A DNA stretch of 64,000 bases from NCBI RefSeq assembly GCF_000341105.1, contig NZ_ANBB01000052.1, positions 1-64,000 on the forward strand. The letters are read 5' to 3'. This stretch comes from Nocardiopsis potens DSM 45234. GTDB lineage: Bacteria; Actinomycetota; Actinomycetes; Streptosporangiales; Streptosporangiaceae. The translations under genes were made by a program, and so were the position numbers. The stretch's first letter is position 1. Each line of letters starts with the position of its first letter. This document shows, piece after piece, positions 43,855 through 52,513 of this stretch. Below the pieces are notes generated by a model. That model saw only the letters and a list, made by a program, of their open reading frames with translations. It did not search any database and had not been told where the DNA came from.

Positions 43855-44735
43855 TGGCGGAACCGGTCATCGAGGCCGAGAACCTCGGCATTCGGTTCGC
43901 GGTGAACCGCAGGCGCAAGCGGAGCCTGCGCGAGATGTTCATCCACGGGACCAAGCGCGACCCCAACCCCACCGGCAAGGACTTCTGGCCGCTGCGCAAC
44001 GTCTCCTTCTCGGTGGGGCAGGGCGAGTGCGTCGGGATCGTCGGCAAGAACGGCACAGGCAAGTCCACCCTGCTCAAGATGATCGCCGGGGTGCTCATCC
44101 CGGACGAGGGCAGGGTCACCGTGCGCGGCAAGGTGGCCCCGCTGCTGGAGCTGCGGGCCGGCTTCAACGACCAGCTCACCGGCCGGGAGAACGTGCACCT
44201 GGTCGGCTCGCTGCACGGCATGCCCCCGGAGACGATCGAGGAGAAGTTCGGCGAGATCGTCGAGTTCGCCAACCTCCGCGAGGGCTACATCGACATGCCG
44301 GTGCGGCACTACTCCAGCGGGATGAAGGTGCGGCTCGGCTTCGCCCTCATCTCCCAGCTGCAGCACCCGGTGATGCTGGTGGACGAGGTGCTCGCCGTCG
44401 GCGACAAGGCCTTCCGGAAGAAGTGCTACGAGGCCATCGGGCGGATGCTGGAGAACAACCGCACCATGGTGCTGGTCTCGCACAACGAGGGCGACCTCAA
44501 GCGCTTCTGCGACCGCGGCCTCTACATCAAGGACGGCGCGCTGGCCCTGGACGCCGACATCGAGACCTCGCTGCAGGCCTACAACGACGACACCAAGGCC
44601 GAGGCCGAGGCGGCGAAGAAGCGGGCCGCCAAGAGGAAGGCCGCCGAGGAGAAGAAGGCGGCCGAGCAGCAGCAGGCCGCGGAGCAGGAGAAGCCGGCCG
44701 ACGGCGGCGAGCAGGGCGGCGGCCAGGCCGCCTGA
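43854..44735 (+). CDS. ABC exporter ATPase, TagH-like
   Basis: A 293-residue ATPase energising the glycopolymer exporter. Walker A GKNGTGKST (64-72), then LELRAGFNDQLTGRENV (typical of TagH/Wzt), signature YSSGMKVRLGFA, Walker B VMLVDEVLAVGD and switch His in VLVSHN. The C-terminal 65 residues are a Lys/Ala/Glu-rich coiled-coil tail with no substrate-binding domain. Translationally coupled to the permease. Confidence 0.92.
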   Translation: MAEPVIEAENLGIRFAVNRRRKRSLREMFIHGTKRDPNPTGKDFWPLRNVSFSVGQGECVGIVGKNGTGKSTLLKMIAGVLIPDEGRVTVRGKVAPLLELRAGFNDQLTGRENVHLVGSLHGMPPETIEEKFGEIVEFANLREGYIDMPVRHYSSGMKVRLGFALISQLQHPVMLVDEVLAVGDKAFRKKCYEAIGRMLENNRTMVLVSHNEGDLKRFCDRGLYIKDGALALDADIETSLQAYNDDTKAEAEAAKKRAAKRKAAEEKKAAEQQQAAEQEKPADGGEQGGGQAA

Positions 44736-44812
44736 CCCCCCGCCCCCGTGTTGGAGCTTGCCCGGGACCCGGTCCTGGGTGAGGCTCGACGCGGGGGAAG
44801 GGAGGGCGGGCG

Positions 44813-45598
44813 ATGGCCGCTGCCGGTGCATTCTCCGCGTCGGGGAGGTTCCCGCCGGTGCGGGCGGCCGCCGGGGCCGCGGCCCGGGCCGAGCTGACGC
44901 CCGCCGCGATCACCAGGGTCGGCACCGTCCTCGGCGTGCTCGCCGCGCTCTGGTTCTCCAGCGGAGACCTGCGCGGCGCCGTGGCCGGCTCGGTCCTGCT
45001 CGGCGCGGTGCTCTTCTGCGACCAGGTCCGCGACGCCCTGGCCGGGCCGTCCCCGGACGCCTTCACCGAGTGGCTGGACGTGGTGCTGGGCCGGTTCCGC
45101 GAGTACGCGGTCTACGCCGGGCTGGCCGTCGGCGGGGTGCTCGCCGGCGTCGAGGACGCCTGGGCCTGGGCCGCCGGGGCGCTGATCGCCAACGCCCTGC
45201 GGGACACCGCCATCGCCTCCGGTGCGCCCGGGACCGCCGGGCCGCGGCCGCCCGCGCCGCGCGGCCGGGACTGGTCCTCCGCCGTGCTCGGCGGCCTGGA
45301 CCCGGAGCGGCCGCCGGGTGACCCCGGCCTCACCAGCGAGCTGCTGGGCGACCCGGTGCCCGAGCGGGAGCGGCCGCGGCGGCGCCGGACCGGCTCCTAC
45401 GCGCTCGCCGCCCGCCCCGGTCCGCTGTCCGGGCTGCGCGCCGCCGCGTGCTTCCCGGAGCCGGTGAGGTTCCTGGTCATAGCGGTGACGGCGGTGTTCG
45501 CCGATGCGCGGGTGACCTTCATCGCACTGATCACCGGGTGCGCGATCGCGGCGACCGCGGCCCTGGTCGACCCGCGCCCGGGCGAAGGGAGGCGGTAG
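44813..45598 (+). CDS. Degenerate CDP-alcohol phosphotransferase-like protein (DUF5941 N-part)
   Basis: A 261-residue membrane protein resembling the CDP-alcohol phosphotransferase part of Streptomyces DUF5941 proteins: LTPAAITRVGTVLGVLAALW (SPNxVT region) and FTEWLDVVLGRFREYAVYAG. The catalytic motif D-x2-D-G-x2-A-R...G-x3-D-x3-D is largely lost: FCDQVRDAL sits where DCTDGQLAR is expected, and the last Asp is Gly93; only Asp89 remains. It starts after GGGAGGG and is followed three bases later by the gene for the second DUF5941 half. A scaffold or regulatory role is more likely than catalysis. Confidence 0.65.
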   Translation: MAAAGAFSASGRFPPVRAAAGAAARAELTPAAITRVGTVLGVLAALWFSSGDLRGAVAGSVLLGAVLFCDQVRDALAGPSPDAFTEWLDVVLGRFREYAVYAGLAVGGVLAGVEDAWAWAAGALIANALRDTAIASGAPGTAGPRPPAPRGRDWSSAVLGGLDPERPPGDPGLTSELLGDPVPERERPRRRRTGSYALAARPGPLSGLRAAACFPEPVRFLVIAVTAVFADARVTFIALITGCAIAATAALVDPRPGEGRR

Positions 45599-45601
45599 CG
45601 C

Positions 45602-46249
45602 GTGGAGGCGTATCCGGAACCGGACGGGACCGCCCGCTCCCACGTGCGGTTTCTCCGTGATGATGGTCACCTGAGCCGGGCCCTGGGGCGGCTCGGGGGC
45701 GGGGCGCTGCCGCCGCTGCCGCCCGCCCTCACCGCGGCCCTGGCCACCGCCGTGCTGCTGGCGGTCGGTCTCGGGGAGGTCTCAGGCATTACCCTGTTCG
45801 CACCGGTGGCCCTGCTGCTGCCGGCCGCGGCCGCCTCCTGGCATCCGCACGGTGGCCGCGCGGACCGGGCGGTGCCGCCGCTGCTGCGCGGGACCGAGTA
45901 TCTTTACCTGCTCGCGCTCGGCATCGGTGCCGGTGTCCCCGGGCCGCTGGTGTTCGTACTCTTGACCGTGGTGGTGCTGCACCACTGCGATACCGTCTGC
46001 CGGACGCACCGCGGGACCGGCCGCTCCGGCCGGACCGCGCGGGCGCTGCTCGGGTGGGACGGCCGCATGCTGCTGGTCGCCGCCGGAGGTGCGCTGGGCT
46101 GGCTCCCGTTCACCTACGGCGCGCTCGCGGCCTGCCTCGCGGTGCTGCTCGTCCGGGAGTCCGCGAAGGACTGGGCGGACACCCCCGCGGCCCGTCCTGC
46201 GGACGTGCCGCGAAACGAACGGGGAGGCGCACAGGCCTCCACGACCTAA
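45602..46249 (+). CDS. DUF5941-type membrane protein (C-part)
   Basis: A 215-residue protein with about four transmembrane helices. It resembles the C-terminal part of Streptomyces DUF5941 proteins: LRDDGHLSRALGRL near the start, LLRGTEYLYLLALG, then VVVLHHCDTVCRTHRGTG and GWDGRMLLVAAGGA. The corresponding residues YHHYDTVYRxRGGTG and GHEGRTLLV in the family suggest a conserved active or binding site. GTG start three bases after the previous stop, with SD GGGAGG. Function unknown. Confidence 0.65.
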   Translation: MEAYPEPDGTARSHVRFLRDDGHLSRALGRLGGGALPPLPPALTAALATAVLLAVGLGEVSGITLFAPVALLLPAAAASWHPHGGRADRAVPPLLRGTEYLYLLALGIGAGVPGPLVFVLLTVVVLHHCDTVCRTHRGTGRSGRTARALLGWDGRMLLVAAGGALGWLPFTYGALAACLAVLLVRESAKDWADTPAARPADVPRNERGGAQASTT

Positions 46250-46265
46250 GGAGGAACGCGCGTAC

Positions 46266-46997
46266 ATGCTCGGTATGGTTCTAGCGGCCGGAGCCGGCCG
46301 GAGGCTGCGCCCCTACACCGACACCCTTCCCAAGGCGCTGGTCCCGGTCGACGGCGAGACCACCATCATGGACATCTCGCTGCGCAACCTGGCCGCCGCG
46401 GGCCTCACCGACGTCGTCATCGTGGCGGGCTACTGCGCGAAGGCGGTCGAGGAGCGCAAGGAGGCCCTGGAGGAGCGGCACGGCGTCAAGCTGACGCTGG
46501 TCTACAACGACAAGGCCGAGGAGTGGAACAACGCCTACTCCCTGTGGACCGCGCGTGAGTACTTCTCCGAAGGCGTCCTCCTCGTCAACGGCGACACCGT
46601 GCACCCGGTGAGCGTCGAGGAGACGCTACTCGCCGCCCGCGGCCCGGAGCTGCTCCTCGCGGTGGACAACGTCAAAACGCTCGCCGACGAAGAGATGAAG
46701 GTGACCCTGGACTCCTCCGGCCACCTGGCCCGGATCACCAAGCTGATGGACCCGGCGACCGCCGCCGGCGAGTACATCGGCGCCACCCTCATCGAGGGCT
46801 CGCTGGCCGGCCGGCTGGCCGACGCCCTCAAGGCCACCTGGGAGCGCGACCCGCAGCTCTACTACGAGGACGGCTACCAGGAGCTGGTGAACCGCGGCGG
46901 CAAGGTCGCCGTGGCGCCGATCGGCAAGGTGGACTGGGTCGAGGTGGACAACCACGAGGACCTGAACCGCGCCCGGGAGATCGCATGCCGCTACTAG
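46266..46997 (+). CDS. NTP transferase, phosphocholine-cytidylyltransferase-like
   Basis: A 243-residue nucleotidyltransferase. MLGMVLAAGAGRRLRPYTDT is the nucleotide loop, LPKALVPVDG the substrate Lys region, YNDKAEEWNNAYSLW and LVNGDTVHP the metal Asp region. LicC-like enzymes with this pattern activate phosphocholine or other small phospho-alcohols with CTP. AGGAGG lies 11 bases before the ATG. Overlaps the dehydrogenase by 13 bp; together they probably make a CDP-activated polyol. Confidence 0.85.
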   Translation: MLGMVLAAGAGRRLRPYTDTLPKALVPVDGETTIMDISLRNLAAAGLTDVVIVAGYCAKAVEERKEALEERHGVKLTLVYNDKAEEWNNAYSLWTAREYFSEGVLLVNGDTVHPVSVEETLLAARGPELLLAVDNVKTLADEEMKVTLDSSGHLARITKLMDPATAAGEYIGATLIEGSLAGRLADALKATWERDPQLYYEDGYQELVNRGGKVAVAPIGKVDWVEVDNHEDLNRAREIACRY

Positions 46998-48052
46998 CCC
47001 GGATGCTGCCCTCACCCCTCACCATCGACGTCCGCCGCGGGGCCATCGCCTCGCTCGGGTCGGTCCTGTCCGACCGGCGGATCGCGACGGAGGGGCGCAT
47101 CGCCGTGGCCGTGGGCCCGGGGCAGGGCGCGCAGATCGCCGCCGACCTCGACCTGCCCAACTGCGAGGTGTTCCAGGTCGAGGGCGGCAGCATCGACGTC
47201 GCCACCGAGCTGGGCAAGAAGATCCGCTCCGGCGCCTACGAGGCCGTCGCCGGCATCGGCGGCGGGAAGACCATCGACGTCACCAAGTACGCCGCCTCGA
47301 TGGCCGGCGTGCCCATGGTGGCGGTGGCCACCAACCTGGCGCACGACGGGATCGCGTCGCCGACCGCCTCCCTGGAGCACGAGAGCGGCAAGGGCACCTA
47401 CGGGGTGTCCATGCCGATCGCGGTCGTCATCGACGTGGACTACGTGCGCGCCGCGCCGCCCCGGCTGGTCCGCTCCGGCGTGGGCGACGTGGTCAGCAAC
47501 CTCTCCGCGATCGCCGACTGGGAGCTGGCCGGGCGGGAGCAGGGCGAGCCGGTGGACGGCATGGCCGTCACCTTCGCCCGGGTCGCCGCCGAGGCGGTGC
47601 TGCACCGCCGCGACTCGGTGGAGTCCCAGGAGTTCCTGACCGTGCTGGCCGAGGCGCTGGTGCTGTCCGGGATGGCCATGTCGGTCGCGGGCTCCTCCCG
47701 GCCCGCCAGCGGCGCCTGCCACGAGATCCTGCACGCCATCACGCACCTGTACCCCGGGGTGAGCAACCACGGGGAGCTCGCCGGCATCGGCGCGCTGTAC
47801 GCCTCGTTCCTGCGCGTCAGGCACCTGGGCGAGGACGGGCGCAGGGTGCAGGACATCCGCGCCTGCCTGCTCCGGCACGAACTCCCGGTCGTCCCCTCCG
47901 ACGTCGGGCTGGACACCGAGCAGTTCGTCCGGGCGGTCGCGCACGCCCCCGCCACCAGGCCGGGGCGCTACACCATCCTCGAACACCTCGACCTGTCCGA
48001 GGACGAGATCCGTCGGAGCGTCGGTGAATATGTCGAAACCCTCGGTCGCTGA
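46985..48052 (+). CDS. Iron-containing alcohol dehydrogenase / AraM-like glycerol-1-phosphate dehydrogenase
   Basis: A 355-residue NAD(P)-dependent enzyme of the glycerol-1-phosphate dehydrogenase (AraM) group. GIGGGKTIDVTKYAA (90-104) is the nucleotide loop and VATNLAHDGIASPTASL the phosphate-binding stretch. Metal ligands are in GVGDVVSNLSAIADW, SGACHEILHAI and GVSNHGELAGIG. Likely reduces dihydroxyacetone phosphate or a ketose phosphate to the polyol phosphate used by the neighbouring transferases. It overlaps genes on both sides. Confidence 0.85.
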   Translation: MPLLARMLPSPLTIDVRRGAIASLGSVLSDRRIATEGRIAVAVGPGQGAQIAADLDLPNCEVFQVEGGSIDVATELGKKIRSGAYEAVAGIGGGKTIDVTKYAASMAGVPMVAVATNLAHDGIASPTASLEHESGKGTYGVSMPIAVVIDVDYVRAAPPRLVRSGVGDVVSNLSAIADWELAGREQGEPVDGMAVTFARVAAEAVLHRRDSVESQEFLTVLAEALVLSGMAMSVAGSSRPASGACHEILHAITHLYPGVSNHGELAGIGALYASFLRVRHLGEDGRRVQDIRACLLRHELPVVPSDVGLDTEQFVRAVAHAPATRPGRYTILEHLDLSEDEIRRSVGEYVETLGR

Positions 48053-48800
48053 GGTCCGCGCCGGAGGGCAGCCGGAAGGCATCAAGGAGCGCGTCAACGA
48101 GGAGCACTGGGCCGGCCGGCTCTACATGCGCGACATCTCCCCCTACCTGAGCGCCCTGTTCATCAGGCTGGGCGTTCCCCCCAACCCCATCACCTACCTG
48201 ATGATGGCCTTCGGCGTGCTCGCCGGGGTCGTGGTCGCCTTCGGCGGCCTCTGGTCGGCGGTCGCCGCCTTCCTGATGGTCCAGATCTACCTGCTGCTGG
48301 ACTGCAGCGACGGCGAGGTGGCCCGCTACACCGGGCGGACCAGCGTCGCCGGGATCTACCTGGACCGGATCGGGCACTACCTCGCCGAGGTGGCGCTCCT
48401 GATCGGCCTGGGCGTGCGCGCCCAGGGCGAGTTCGCCGCGGGCGGCTGGGTGGTCGCCGGCATGGCGGCCGCGCTCGGCGCCGCGCTGATCAAGGCGGAG
48501 ACCGACAACGTGGTCGTGGCCCGGGCCAAGGCCGGGCTGCCGGAGAAGATCTCCGAGTCGGCGATGGCGCCGCGCTCGGCCGGGCTGAGCCTGGCCCGCA
48601 AGGCCGCCTCGGCGCTCCGCTTCCACCGGGTGATCCAGGCGGTGGAGCTGTCCATCCTGGTGCTGGCCGCCGCGGTGGTCGACGCGGTCCGCGGCGACCT
48701 GGCGGCGACCCAGGCGCTGACCGCGGTCTGCGTGGCGGTGGCCGCGCTGCAGACGGTGCTGCACCTGGTCAGCGTGCTGGCCTCGCGCCGGCTGCACTGA
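48030..48800 (+). CDS. CDP-alcohol phosphotransferase
   Basis: A 256-residue integral membrane enzyme transferring a phospho-alcohol from CDP. The motif begins D91-C-S-D94-G95-E-V-A98-R99 and continues G108-I-Y-L-D112; the last Asp is His116 (DRIGH). The family normally has Asp there, though this His may be typical of the glycopolymer subgroup. Start ATG 48030; GTG 48024 has better SD spacing and is possible. It overlaps the dehydrogenase end by 23 bp and would consume the CDP-polyol made upstream. Confidence 0.85.
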   Translation: MSKPSVAEVRAGGQPEGIKERVNEEHWAGRLYMRDISPYLSALFIRLGVPPNPITYLMMAFGVLAGVVVAFGGLWSAVAAFLMVQIYLLLDCSDGEVARYTGRTSVAGIYLDRIGHYLAEVALLIGLGVRAQGEFAAGGWVVAGMAAALGAALIKAETDNVVVARAKAGLPEKISESAMAPRSAGLSLARKAASALRFHRVIQAVELSILVLAAAVVDAVRGDLAATQALTAVCVAVAALQTVLHLVSVLASRRLH

Positions 48801-48941
48801 CCCCGGGGCGCCGGTCCGGGACGGGCCGGCGCCCCATATCCCCGCGGCCGCGCGGCGAAACGCGGTCTTATGCTTTCGTTATCGGGTTCCTGCGACGGTA
48901 ATCTCGGATCAACTCCCCGTCCACTCCAACGATCGGTTGCC

Positions 48942-49895
48942 ATGCCCAGTCCTGCGTCAGAGGAAGCGTCCGCGCCGGCCGCCGCGCCGGAGACCGGTCC
49001 CGCGCTGCAGCGCGCCGCCGCCGAGGCGGCCGAGCGGCCGAGCATCTCCTGCGTCGTGCTGACCATGGGAAACCGCCCGGCCGAGCTGCGCCGCGCCATC
49101 GAGAGCGTGTTCGAGCAGCGCGGCGCCGACGTCGACGTGATCGTGGTGGGCAACGGCGCCGACCTGCCGGAGCTGCCCGAGGGCGTGGCGACCCTGCGGC
49201 TGCCGGAGAACGTGGGCATCCCGGAGGGGCGCAACCAGGGGGTGGCCGCCACCGACGGCGACATCATCCTGTTCCTGGACGACGACGGCTGGTACCGCTC
49301 GCCCGACCTGGCCGGGCACGTCGCGGACCGGTTCGCCGCCGACCCGTCGCTGGGCGCGCTCTCGTTCCGCATCGCCGACCCGGACGGCGGCCCCGACCAG
49401 CGCCGGCACGTGCCGCGGCTGCGCGCCGGCGACCCGCAGCGCTCCAGCCGGGTGACCACCTTCCTCGGCGGGGCGTGCGCGGTCCGCCGCACCGCCTTCG
49501 AGGCCGGCGGCGGCCTGCCCGGCGACTTCTTCTACGCGCACGAGGAGACCGACCTCGCCTGGCGGATCCTGGACGCCGGCTACCACATCGACTACGACGC
49601 CGAGGCGGTCATGTACCACCCGGCGGTCGCGCCCACCCGGCACGCCGACTTCTACCGGCTCAACGCGCGCAACCGGGTCTGGCTGGCCCGGCGCAACCTG
49701 CCCTGGCCGCTGGCCGCGGTCTACCTGGCCGACTGGGTGGCGATCACGGTGCTGCGCGAGCGCTCCGGCCCGGCGCTGCGCGCCTGGTTCACCGGGTTCA
49801 AGGAGGGCTGGCGCACCGACGCCGGCCCGCGCACCCCGATCTCCTGGTCGACCGCGTGGCGGATGACCCGGCTGGGCCGCCCGCCGATCATCTGA
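48942..49895 (+). CDS. Family 2 glycosyltransferase
   Basis: A 317-residue GT-A enzyme. SISCVVLTMGNRPAELRRAI opens the fold after a 35-residue disordered start, NVGIPEGRNQGVAA and ILFLDDDGWY give the metal-binding DDD, and FFYAHEETDLAWRI is the catalytic ED region. Similar to rhamnosyltransferase-like GT2 enzymes. No transmembrane helix is certain. Last plus-strand gene of this run; a dispersed palindrome follows. Confidence 0.88.
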   Translation: MPSPASEEASAPAAAPETGPALQRAAAEAAERPSISCVVLTMGNRPAELRRAIESVFEQRGADVDVIVVGNGADLPELPEGVATLRLPENVGIPEGRNQGVAATDGDIILFLDDDGWYRSPDLAGHVADRFAADPSLGALSFRIADPDGGPDQRRHVPRLRAGDPQRSSRVTTFLGGACAVRRTAFEAGGGLPGDFFYAHEETDLAWRILDAGYHIDYDAEAVMYHPAVAPTRHADFYRLNARNRVWLARRNLPWPLAAVYLADWVAITVLRERSGPALRAWFTGFKEGWRTDAGPRTPISWSTAWRMTRLGRPPII

Positions 49896-49911
49896 CGCCC
49901 GCCCATCTCGA

Positions 49912-49971
49912 GATCCTGACGCTGCGGCCCCGCCAGAGCGCTCTGACGGGGCCGCAGCGTCAAGATCATCG
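49912..49971. repeat. Dispersed palindromic repeat, copy C (near-perfect 56-base hairpin)
   Basis: Arms 49912-49931 and 49948-49967 pair with one mismatch, and the inner CAGAGCGCTCTG is itself a perfect palindrome, so the whole forms one long hairpin. The right end CGTCAAGATCATCG is shared with the other copies. It lies between stops of convergent genes (GT2 and nitroreductase). Confidence 0.8.
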
Positions 49972-50096
49972 GAGGGGACCCGGCGGGGTCGGTGCGGGGA
50001 CCGGGGCCCGCCCCCCTCTGGCGGGCCCCGGCCGGCGCGGCCCCGCCGGGGCGCGCCCCCGTGGAGCGCCCCGGCGGCCGCGCGCCGCCGTACCGG

Positions 50097-50708
50097 TCAG
50101 AACTCGGTGTAGACGTCCTCGTAGTCGTACCGGGGCAGCCGCGGGAACTGCGGGTGGTCGGGGCCGGGCTTGCCGATGTTGACCATCATGAAGGTGCGGA
50201 AGGTGCCATCGGGGAAGAACTCGGCGTCGATCCCGGCGGCGTCGAAGCCGACCATCGGCCCGGCGGCCAGGCCGGCCGCGCGCACGCCGATGATGAAGTA
50301 GGCGGCCTGCAGCGCGGCGTTCAGCCGGGCGGCCGGGATCCGGCCGCTCTCGTCGGCGAAGGCCTGCGCGACCATCTCGGCCCGGTCCGGGAAGAACCGG
50401 TCGCCCTTGAGGTGGAACTCGCCGTCGAAGCCGAGCACCGCGACCAGCGGGGCGGTGACGGTCTTGTCCCGGTTGCCGTCGGCCATCAGCGGGGCCAGCC
50501 GGCGGCGGCTCTCCTCCGAGCGCAGCAGCGCGATCCGCAGCGGCTGGATGTTCATCGCGGTGGGGCCGTACTTGACCAGGTCGTGGATGGCCCGGACCTG
50601 CTCCTCGGAGACCGGCTCGGCGCTGAACGTGTTGGCCGTGCGGGCGGCGCGGAACAGCAGGTCCTGCGTCTCCTTGCTGATCTGCAGGGCGTCGGTGCTC
50701 TCGGACAT
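50097..50708 (-). CDS. RutE/HadB-like nitroreductase family protein
   Basis: A 203-residue FMN-dependent nitroreductase-fold enzyme of the malonic semialdehyde reductase (RutE) group. LLFRAARTANTFSAEPVSEE, YGPTAMNIQPLRIALLRSEE (FMN loop) and GVRAAGLAAGPMVGFDAAGI (40-aa end region) match. AAGGAG precedes the ATG. A 30-bp perfect palindrome lies 46 bases upstream, a likely operator or leader hairpin. Not obviously linked to the glycopolymer genes around it. Confidence 0.85.
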   Translation of the reverse strand: MSESTDALQISKETQDLLFRAARTANTFSAEPVSEEQVRAIHDLVKYGPTAMNIQPLRIALLRSEESRRRLAPLMADGNRDKTVTAPLVAVLGFDGEFHLKGDRFFPDRAEMVAQAFADESGRIPAARLNAALQAAYFIIGVRAAGLAAGPMVGFDAAGIDAEFFPDGTFRTFMMVNIGKPGPDHPQFPRLPRYDYEDVYTEF

Positions 50709-51101
50709 GGGACTCCTTCGCGGCCGCGGGGGGCCGAGCGGGGACTGGCTCTCGACGTTCGGGCGGTGCACCGCCCGAACGTCGGTTCAGAACATTACTT
50801 CCTGAGAAGCTATTCCGATATGGTGAGCCCTGTGACCGGAGTCTCACGTTCTACCTCCGGGGCGGTGCCCGTCGGTGTGCGCTCTGCACGGGGAAAGGGC
50901 GGTCCGGCCGGGCCGGACGGTCGGCGCGGGGAGGCGGGGCGGTCCGCGCGGGCCCGGTGGGCGGAGACGCCGCCCCGCGCCCCGGGGAAGCGGGCGGGGG
51001 CGGCTCCGCTCCGGGCGCCCCGGACGCGGCCGCCGGCCGGGCGGCCCGGGGGCGCGCCGGCGGGCGAAGGGGAGGGGGCGCGGGGCCCGTTCGCGGCCGG
51101 G
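50709..51101. other. Intergenic region upstream of the nitroreductase gene
   Basis: About 390 bp. The nitroreductase side (50709-50850) is AT-richer, with the palindrome at 50754-50783 and TAATGT on the minus strand (about 50794-50799) as a possible -10. From 50870 to 51101 it is very G+C-rich with no convincing frame. Confidence 0.5.
50754..50783. promoter_or_regulatory. 30-bp perfect palindrome in the nitroreductase leader
   Basis: GACGTTCGGGCGGTG joined directly to its exact reverse complement. On the minus strand it follows a TAATGT -10-like element and precedes the SD by about 35 bases, so it is placed as an operator at the transcription start or as a 5'-UTR hairpin. Confidence 0.6.
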
Positions 51102-52268
51102 TCAGGCGCGGGCGTTGCGCAGCGGGGCCGCGGGGCCGGAGCACTGGGCCGGGACGCGGCCGCGGGCGGTCTCCCCGGTCTCCTCCCCGGCCCACTCCTC
51201 CAGCTGGCGGACGAACCGCTCCGCCTGCACCGGCCAGTGGTAGTGGTCGCGGGCGATCTCGTGGCCGGTCCGGGCGAACCGGGCGCGCAGCGCGGGGTCG
51301 CCGCGGAGCAGCAGCGCGGACTCGGCGGCGGCCGCCGCGTCGCCGAACGGCACGACGATCCCGCAGGCCCCCTCCGGTCTGCCGGTGACCAGCGCCTCGG
51401 CCACCGGGGAGGGCGTGGTGATCACCGGCAGGCCGTGCGCCATGTACTCGACCACCTTGGTGGGCAGCGAGTGCCGGTAGTTCGGGGTGTCGTGCAGCAG
51501 GCTCACCCCGGCCAGCGCGCCACTGACGATGCGCAGCGCGCGGTCGTTGGGCACGAACCCGTACCAGCGCACGTACCCGTCGCGCTGGGCGTCCCGGAGC
51601 AGCGGGCGGACCTGCGGGTCGGCCGCGCCGATGATGTCCACCCGGACCCCGTGCGGGCGGAGCAGCCGCCCCGCCTCGATCAGCTCGCGGGCGCCGCGCG
51701 CCTCGGACAGGTGGCCGAGGTAGACGATCCGGTCGTGGCCGGGCGGGCGGGCCGGGCGCTCCGGCACCTCGGTGGTGTTGGGCACCACCGGGTGCTGCCG
51801 GGAGAACCGGTCCCGGTACCCCTCCTCGGCGAGCAGCAGGTGCATCCGGCGCTCGGCGCGGCGCTCGAAGCCGCGCACCACCGGGGCGAGCGGCCGGCGC
51901 AGCGGCCGGGGCAGCCACGGCTTGGTGAGCAGCGCGGCCGCGGCGTCCTCGTGCACGTCCCAGACGGTGGCCGGGCGCTCCTTGGGCAGCGCCAGCATCA
52001 GCTCCGGGTCGTGGAAGAGCAGCAGGTCGGCGCGGGGCGCGTGCTCCTCCAGCGCGGCGCGGGCGGCGCGCAGCGCGCGCAGCCGGCGCCGTCCGGCGGC
52101 GCGCGGCACGTCCACCGCGGTCAGCTCCGCCCAGGGCGTGACGCCGCGCTCGCGGAACGGGGCCAGGTAGGTCACGGAGTGGCCGGCATCCAGCAGGGCC
52201 CGGATCTGCCGGTGCAGGATGCGGGCGTCCTCAGGGTGGTGGACCACGGTGGCCACGAGTGCGTGCAT
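51102..52268 (-). CDS. GT-B family 4-like glycosyltransferase
   Basis: A 388-residue glycosyltransferase. The N-domain starts MHALVATVVHHPEDARILHRQ; the C-domain has RIVYLGHLSEARGARELIEA, VDIIGAADPQVR, then LPTKVVEYMAHGLPVITTPSP, the E-x7-E nucleotide-sugar motif region. GGAGG lies before the ATG. It may transfer the uronic or ManNAc-type sugar made by its neighbours. No membrane helix. Confidence 0.87.
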   Translation of the reverse strand: MHALVATVVHHPEDARILHRQIRALLDAGHSVTYLAPFRERGVTPWAELTAVDVPRAAGRRRLRALRAARAALEEHAPRADLLLFHDPELMLALPKERPATVWDVHEDAAAALLTKPWLPRPLRRPLAPVVRGFERRAERRMHLLLAEEGYRDRFSRQHPVVPNTTEVPERPARPPGHDRIVYLGHLSEARGARELIEAGRLLRPHGVRVDIIGAADPQVRPLLRDAQRDGYVRWYGFVPNDRALRIVSGALAGVSLLHDTPNYRHSLPTKVVEYMAHGLPVITTPSPVAEALVTGRPEGACGIVVPFGDAAAAAESALLLRGDPALRARFARTGHEIARDHYHWPVQAERFVRQLEEWAGEETGETARGRVPAQCSGPAAPLRNARA

Positions 52269-52471
52269 GGGCACCTCCGCCTGGGTGGTGAGCGTCCCGG
52301 TCCGGGGGGTTCCCGCCCGGATGGGCGGCCGACCTGCTGGGAAGGGTAGGCGGGCCCGGCGAACGGAGAGTGAAGGCCGGGCGTACCCGAGGGCGCCGCG
52401 CGCATGAAGAGACGGATGCGTCCCGGGTTCGGTGCCGAGGACGATGCCCGGCGGGGTGCGGGCACAGGACG

Positions 52472-52501
52472 GGGCGGCCCGGTCGTCGGACCGGGCCGCC
52501 C
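52472..52501. terminator. 13-bp stem terminator of the UDP-sugar dehydrogenase gene
   Basis: GGGCGGCCCGGTC (52472-52484) pairs with GACCGGGCCGCCC (52489-52501), just past the stop at 52514. Confidence 0.7.
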
Positions 52502-52513
52502 TGGGGCGCGGGG

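Noticed and set aside
50822-52349. Very long plus-strand frame opposite the nitroreductase leader and glycosyltransferase
   Set aside because: Composition is that of an antisense shadow of the glycosyltransferase, which has clear motifs and an SD on the minus strand.
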